From CAZPXF01 sp964590945 (GTDB lineage: Bacteria > Bacillota > Clostridia > Lachnospirales > Lachnospiraceae): 9,140 nucleotides of DNA. Of this stretch, positions 6,195 through 9,140 are shown piece after piece. The position numbers were made by a program, and so were the translations under genes. A model generated the notes under the pieces. That model made no database searches, was not told where the DNA came from, and saw only the letters and a program-made list of their open reading frames with translations. Each line of letters opens with the position of its first letter. The first letter of the stretch is position 1. The stretch is from contig CAZPXF010000086.1 in NCBI GenBank assembly GCA_964590945.1, positions 1-9,140 of the forward strand. Reading direction: 5' to 3'.

Positions 6195-6223
6195 TTGACG
6201 TTCCGGAATAAGAATGTTATTCT
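6195..6223 (+). promoter_or_regulatory. promoter of the panGBC operon with overlapping inverted repeats
   Basis: TTGACG (6195-6200) and TATTCT (6218-6223) are 17 bases apart, five and four of six consensus matches. The -10 box overlaps two inverted repeats: GAATAA (6206-6211) with TTATTC (6217-6222), and AGAAT (6211-6215) with ATTCT (6219-6223). Either could be a repressor site. Transcription would begin near 6230. Confidence 0.55.
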
Positions 6224-6401
6224 TTTGACGGATAGTATTCTTGATGAAACTATACCAGAAGAAAAGATAGTATTTTATCTTATTTATCCGGAGCTTTACA
6301 TGCCTGTATCAGCAGGATGCACGCGAAAGCGGCGTCACTCACAGGAACGGGACATGACAGGAGGAGCATCACCGCCCTGATTTAAGAAAGCGGGTGATTG
6401 G
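6224..6401 (+). promoter_or_regulatory. structured leader of the panGBC operon, candidate cis-regulatory RNA
   Basis: About 170 transcribed bases precede panG. Visible hairpins are: ATAGT...ACTAT (6232-6253); AAGATA/TATCTT (6264-6269 and 6276-6281); CCTG/CAGG (6303-6306 and 6313-6316); CGC-GAAA-GCG with a GNRA loop (6322-6331); and ATCACCGC (6368-6375) with GCGGGTGAT (6390-6398, one bulged G). The last arm contains the GGGTGA that serves as panG ribosome binding site, so folding would reduce translation. CCTGT (6303-6307) could instead pair with ACAGG at 6341-6345 or 6357-6361, offering alternative folds. An eight-codon frame, ATG 6354 to TGA 6378-6380, overlaps a strong AGGAGGAG (6359-6366) that is not next to any obvious start. 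A 'pan' RNA motif in leaders of pantothenate genes is known; I cannot confirm that this is one. Confidence 0.45.
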
Positions 6402-7298
6402 ATGAAGATAGGATTTATCGGCGCAGGTAAGGTCGGATTCACATTCGGGAAGCATTTCTGTGAAAATGGATATGAGGTTACCGGGTATTACAGCAGGAAT
6501 CCGAAATCTGCAAGGGAAGCAGCAACATTTACAGATACTGGATTTTTTGAAACTTTAGATGCAGTTGTATCGGCAAGTGACGCTCTTTTCCTGACCGTCC
6601 CGGACCGTGCCGTCGGCAGCGTTTGGGATCAGCTGAAAAAACTGGATATGACAGATAAGATCGTCTGCCATACAAGCGGAGCTTTGTCTTCTGATATATT
6701 TTCAGGGATTGCCGAAAAAGGCGCTTTCGGCTATTCTATCCACCCGCTCTTTGCAGTCCACTCCAGGCTGGATTCTTACAAAGAGATCTCACAGGCATTT
6801 ATTACAATGGAAGGACACGAAAAATATCTGGACGATTTTCGACAGATGTTTGAAAAAATGGGACATGGCGTTGCTGTGATCGATAAGAGCAGCAAAACAA
6901 AATATCATGCTGCGGCTGTATTTTCCAGCAATCTTATCGTCGGGATCGTCGCACATGCGCAGGAAATGCTGACGGACTGCGGCTTTTCAAAGGAGGCTGC
7001 CGCCGCCGCGCTGAAGCCCATTTTCCGGAATAATTGTGAGAACATTGTAAACGACGGTACGACAGCCGCGCTCACCGGGCCGGTCGAGAGGAATGATATT
7101 TCCACGCTGGAAAAGCATCTTTCCGTTCTCGATCCGCATGAGAGGGAGATTTATCTTTCCCTTTCGGAGGAGGCTCTGAAGGTGGCGAAGGTGAAAAACC
7201 CGGAGCGGGATTACGGAACCCTGGAAACATTTTTAAAAACCGGAATGAAAAAGAATGCTTCATATTCCGGTACTATGGCGCAGCGCGCCGGGAGGTAA
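6402..7298 (+). CDS. panG: PanG-type ketopantoate reductase (Rossmann + DUF2520)
   Basis: A protein of 298 residues. The N-terminal Rossmann domain starts with MKIGFIGAGKVG (GxGxxG at 7-12); SRN (31-33) at the end of the second strand suggests NADPH preference. TVPD (65-68), HTSGALSS (90-97) and SIHPLFA (112-118) follow. The helical DUF2520 part carries KYHAAAVFSSN (167-177) and ALTGPVERND (223-232). PanE is the classical enzyme reducing ketopantoate to pantoate; PanG, described first in Francisella, is an unrelated-looking replacement of this Rossmann-DUF2520 type. With panB directly after and panC next, this gene supplies exactly the missing step, so the assignment rests on both fold and position. 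An in-frame TGA at 6378 leaves ATG 6402 as the start. Its ribosome site GGGTGA is modest and lies in a hairpin. A general oxidoreductase of the same family is the alternative. Confidence 0.85.
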   Translation: MKIGFIGAGKVGFTFGKHFCENGYEVTGYYSRNPKSAREAATFTDTGFFETLDAVVSASDALFLTVPDRAVGSVWDQLKKLDMTDKIVCHTSGALSSDIFSGIAEKGAFGYSIHPLFAVHSRLDSYKEISQAFITMEGHEKYLDDFRQMFEKMGHGVAVIDKSSKTKYHAAAVFSSNLIVGIVAHAQEMLTDCGFSKEAAAAALKPIFRNNCENIVNDGTTAALTGPVERNDISTLEKHLSVLDPHEREIYLSLSEEALKVAKVKNPERDYGTLETFLKTGMKKNASYSGTMAQRAGR

Positions 7299-7300
7299 AG

Positions 7301-8128
7301 ATGAAAAATTCGGTGACAACATTTAAAAAGGCAAAGGAAGAGGGGCGGAAGCTTTCGATGCTGACGGCATACGATTATTCCACAGCGAAGCTTCTTGATG
7401 AAGCGGGGATCGATGGAGTCCTGGTAGGGGATTCCCTTGGAAATGTGATCCTTGGCTATGAAGACACGATATCTGTGACCATGGAGGATATGATCCATCA
7501 TTCACGCGCGGTATCCCGCGGACTTAAGAACGCGCTTCTTGTCGTGGACATGCCGTTCATGTCCTATCAGACGTCCGTGTACGACGCCGTTGTCAATGCG
7601 GGGCGGCTGATGAAGGAAGGCCGTGCTGCCGCTGTCAAGCTTGAGGGAGGAAAAGAGGTTTGCCCGCAGATCAGGGCTATCACGGACGCAGGCATCCCGG
7701 TTATGGGACATCTGGGACTGACTCCGCAGTCCATCCATGCATTCGGAGGCTTTAAGGTGCAGGGTAAGAGCGAGGCGGCCGCGCAGAAGGTGATCGACGA
7801 TGCGAGAGCGCTTGAGGAAGCAGGAGCTTTTGCGGTGGTTCTTGAGTGTGTGCCTGCAAAGCTTGCGGAGAAGGTAACTGCCGCAGTGTCGATCCCGACG
7901 ATCGGAATCGGCGCAGGAAACGGCTGCGACGGGCAGATCCTTGTCTACATGGATGCGCTTGGAATGTTTACGGATTTCAAGCCAAAATTTGTGAAGTATT
8001 TCGGTAATATAGGGGAAGCCATGAAGGATGGATTCCGCGCCTATATTCAGGAGGTTCAGGACGGAACCTTCCCGGCGGAGGAGCACACCTATAAAATTTC
8101 AGATGATATTATCGAAAAACTGTATTAA
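7301..8128 (+). CDS. panB: 3-methyl-2-oxobutanoate hydroxymethyltransferase
   Basis: PanB transfers a hydroxymethyl group from 5,10-methylenetetrahydrofolate to 2-ketoisovalerate, making ketopantoate, the first committed step to pantothenate. The 275 residues match the family length and form a TIM barrel of the PEP-mutase type. Expected features are LTAYDYSTAKLLDEAG (21-36), GVLVGDSLGN (39-48) and VVDMPF (81-86), with likely Mg-binding D44 and D83; K113 and E115; GHLGLTPQ (136-143); catalytic-type E182 in VLECVP; and GIGAG (202-206). The ATG lies two bases after the panG stop, and its ribosome site GGGAGG (7290-7295) is inside the panG end, so translation of the two is probably coupled. No key residue is missing. 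Confidence 0.96.
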   Translation: MKNSVTTFKKAKEEGRKLSMLTAYDYSTAKLLDEAGIDGVLVGDSLGNVILGYEDTISVTMEDMIHHSRAVSRGLKNALLVVDMPFMSYQTSVYDAVVNAGRLMKEGRAAAVKLEGGKEVCPQIRAITDAGIPVMGHLGLTPQSIHAFGGFKVQGKSEAAAQKVIDDARALEEAGAFAVVLECVPAKLAEKVTAAVSIPTIGIGAGNGCDGQILVYMDALGMFTDFKPKFVKYFGNIGEAMKDGFRAYIQEVQDGTFPAEEHTYKISDDIIEKLY

Positions 8129-8144
8129 AAGAGGGAGAAAAAGA

Positions 8145-8993
8145 ATGATTCCAGTAGTAAAAACGATAAAAGAAGTCAGAGAACAGGTTATCGCATGGAA
8201 AAGGGAGGGTCTTACGATCGGACTTGTCCCGACGATGGGATATCTTCATGAGGGGCATTTGAGCCTGATCACGCGCGCGGTCGCGGAGAACGACCGCGTT
8301 GTAGTCAGCGATTTTGTAAACCCGATCCAGTTTGCGCCAAATGAGGATCTGGAGAGCTATCCCAGAGATATTGAGGCTGACAGCAGGCTTTGCGACGAGG
8401 CCGGGGCGTCCCTCATTTTCAATCCGGAGCCGGAGGAAATGTATCTTCCGGACTTCTGTACGTCGGTTGATATGAACGGACTGAAATATGAGCTTTGCGG
8501 AAAGAGCCGTCCGACCCATTTCAGCGGGGTTTGCACAGTAGTAAATAAGCTTTTCAATATCGTGCAGCCGGACAGAGCGTACTTTGGGCAAAAGGATGCG
8601 CAGCAGCTTGCGATCGTGCGCCGTATGGTCCGCGACCTGAATATGCCGCTTGCGATCGTGGGCTGCCCGATCGTCCGCGAGGCGGACGGACTTGCAAAAA
8701 GCTCCCGCAATACATATCTGAACGAGGAGGAGAGAAAGGCCGCGCTGATCCTCAGCAAGACGATCTTCCTTGGACAGAAGCTTGTGGAGGAGGGCGAGCG
8801 CGATTCCGGAAGACTGATCGCGGCAATGAAAGCGAATATTGAGACAGAGCCGCTTGCGCGGATCGATTATGTGGACGTTGTAGACGCCGTATCCGTGGAA
8901 CGCATACCGGAGCTGAAAGGCGAGGTCCTCGTAGCAATGGCAGTCTACATCGGCAAAACAAGACTGATCGATAACTTTATCGTGCAGCTGTGA
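8145..8993 (+). CDS. panC: pantothenate synthetase
   Basis: PanC activates pantoate with ATP and condenses it with beta-alanine to give pantothenate. The 282 residues are the full family length. Motifs are VPTMGYLHEGHLSL (28-41) with the HIGH-like HEGH, SDFVNPIQF (55-63), GKSRPTHFSGVCTVVNKLFN (119-138), YFGQKDAQQ (146-154) and DGLAKSSRNTYL (181-192), the KMSKS-like loop, where many homologues have Met instead of Lys185. ATG 8145 is chosen over an in-frame start at 8028, because GAGGGAG (8131-8137) lies seven bases upstream and the longer version would overlap panB by about 100 bases. The 16-base gap after panB indicates one operon. panD, which makes beta-alanine and often follows panC, is not present; the hairpins after 9000 suggest that the operon ends here. 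Confidence 0.96.
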   Translation: MIPVVKTIKEVREQVIAWKREGLTIGLVPTMGYLHEGHLSLITRAVAENDRVVVSDFVNPIQFAPNEDLESYPRDIEADSRLCDEAGASLIFNPEPEEMYLPDFCTSVDMNGLKYELCGKSRPTHFSGVCTVVNKLFNIVQPDRAYFGQKDAQQLAIVRRMVRDLNMPLAIVGCPIVREADGLAKSSRNTYLNEEERKAALILSKTIFLGQKLVEEGERDSGRLIAAMKANIETEPLARIDYVDVVDAVSVERIPELKGEVLVAMAVYIGKTRLIDNFIVQL

Positions 8994-9000
8994 GCCAGGC

Positions 9001-9033
9001 AGACAGCGCGCATGCTTGCATGAGAAGCTGTCT
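9001..9033 (+). terminator. nested hairpin after panC, probable terminator
   Basis: Outer arms AGACAGC (9001-9007) and GCTGTCT (9027-9033) enclose an inner stem CATGC/GCATG (9011-9015 and 9018-9022), with a small internal loop between. It begins eight bases after the panC stop. Only ATTTGG follows, so the T tract is weak; termination may be partial or need the structure downstream. Confidence 0.5.
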
Positions 9034-9050
9034 ATTTGGCGAATGCCCGA

Positions 9051-9131
9051 AATGAATAACGGAGTGCGGAGCACGGAGTTATGAATTGAGGCGGCGGAGG
9101 GAGCTGCGGGAGCAGCGGAGGCGCCGGCTGC
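9051..9131. repeat. GC-rich, highly symmetric inverted-repeat element
   Basis: Two adjacent hairpins. The first is symmetric: AAT (9051-9053), GA, ATAAC (9056-9060), GGA, GTGC (9064-9067), loop GGA, GCAC (9071-9074), GGA, GTTAT (9078-9082), GA, ATT (9085-9087), so purine triplets face each other. The second has GCTGC (9103-9107), loop GGGA and GCAGC (9112-9116), flanked on both sides by GGA, with GGCG (9090-9093) able to pair with CGCC (9122-9125). GCTGC recurs at 9127-9131 as a competing partner. The build suggests a mobile or repeated intergenic element rather than a simple terminator, but only one copy is in view. Confidence 0.5.
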
Positions 9132-9140
9132 ACGAAAAAA

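Noticed and set aside
6195..6380. 61-codon frame in the pan leader
   Set aside because: It would need a TTG start that is also the -35 box, has no ribosome site and no recognisable domain. Only the inner eight-codon ATG frame is mentioned as a possible leader peptide.
8028..8144. Extended panC start overlapping panB
   Set aside because: The panC family begins at MIPVVKTIKE, where a GAGGGAG site lies seven bases upstream.
8109..9074. 321-residue minus-strand frame opposite panC
   Set aside because: It is a shadow of panC, which shows all family motifs; the antisense protein resembles nothing I know and has no ribosome site.
1..9140. CRISPR array, transposon, tRNA or rRNA, or a novel defence system
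   Set aside because: No spaced direct repeats, transposase motifs, cloverleaf or defence-type domains were seen; the genes are metabolic, transport, regulatory or sporulation genes.

Overview
The window looks like a chromosomal segment of an anaerobic, spore-forming Firmicute, most likely a Lachnospiraceae-type Clostridia. The grounds are a sporulation gene (spmB) with a sigma-E-like promoter, a Lys/Ala-rich DUF6465-like protein, strong purine-rich Shine-Dalgarno sites and AT-rich intergenic DNA between moderately GC-rich genes. The genus cannot be read from the sequence. An exact run of 100 N (1840-1939) marks an assembly gap, so this is scaffolded draft sequence.

Layout. 1-310 is almost gene-free: a possible last 15 codons of an upstream gene, then non-coding DNA with inverted repeats and two terminator-like hairpins. 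311-760 (-) encodes a small basic protein with an AT-hook-like motif. 942-1811 (+) is an EamA/DMT-family transporter whose 3' side runs into the gap. 1940-3138 (-) is coaBC, missing only its last codons in the gap. 3219-5015 (+) is a membrane-anchored DUF885-type zinc peptidase, divergent from coaBC. 5022-5456 (-) is a FabT-like MarR regulator and 5544-6089 (-) is spmB. From 6402 to 8993 (+) lies a compact pantothenate operon in the order panG (DUF2520-type ketopantoate reductase), panB, panC. The last 147 bases hold nested hairpins and a GC-rich repeat-like element.

How the genes connect. panG, panB and panC together give pantothenate from ketoisovalerate and beta-alanine, with no panD visible. 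coaBC, about 3.2 kb away, carries two of the later steps from pantothenate to CoA. The FabT-like regulator may tie in loosely through acyl-chain synthesis, but no fab gene is present. spmB stands without its usual partner spmA and has a promoter of the mother-cell sigma-E type, which fits its known sporulation role.

I see no defence island, mobile element, CRISPR array, RNA gene or clearly new multi-gene system. The points most worth a second look are regulatory: a strong minus-strand terminator hidden inside the DUF885 coding sequence; a leader of about 170 nt before panG with a hairpin that would cover its ribosome binding site; the sigma-E-type promoter of the orphan spmB; and a symmetric hairpin with repeated GGA internal loops after panC.
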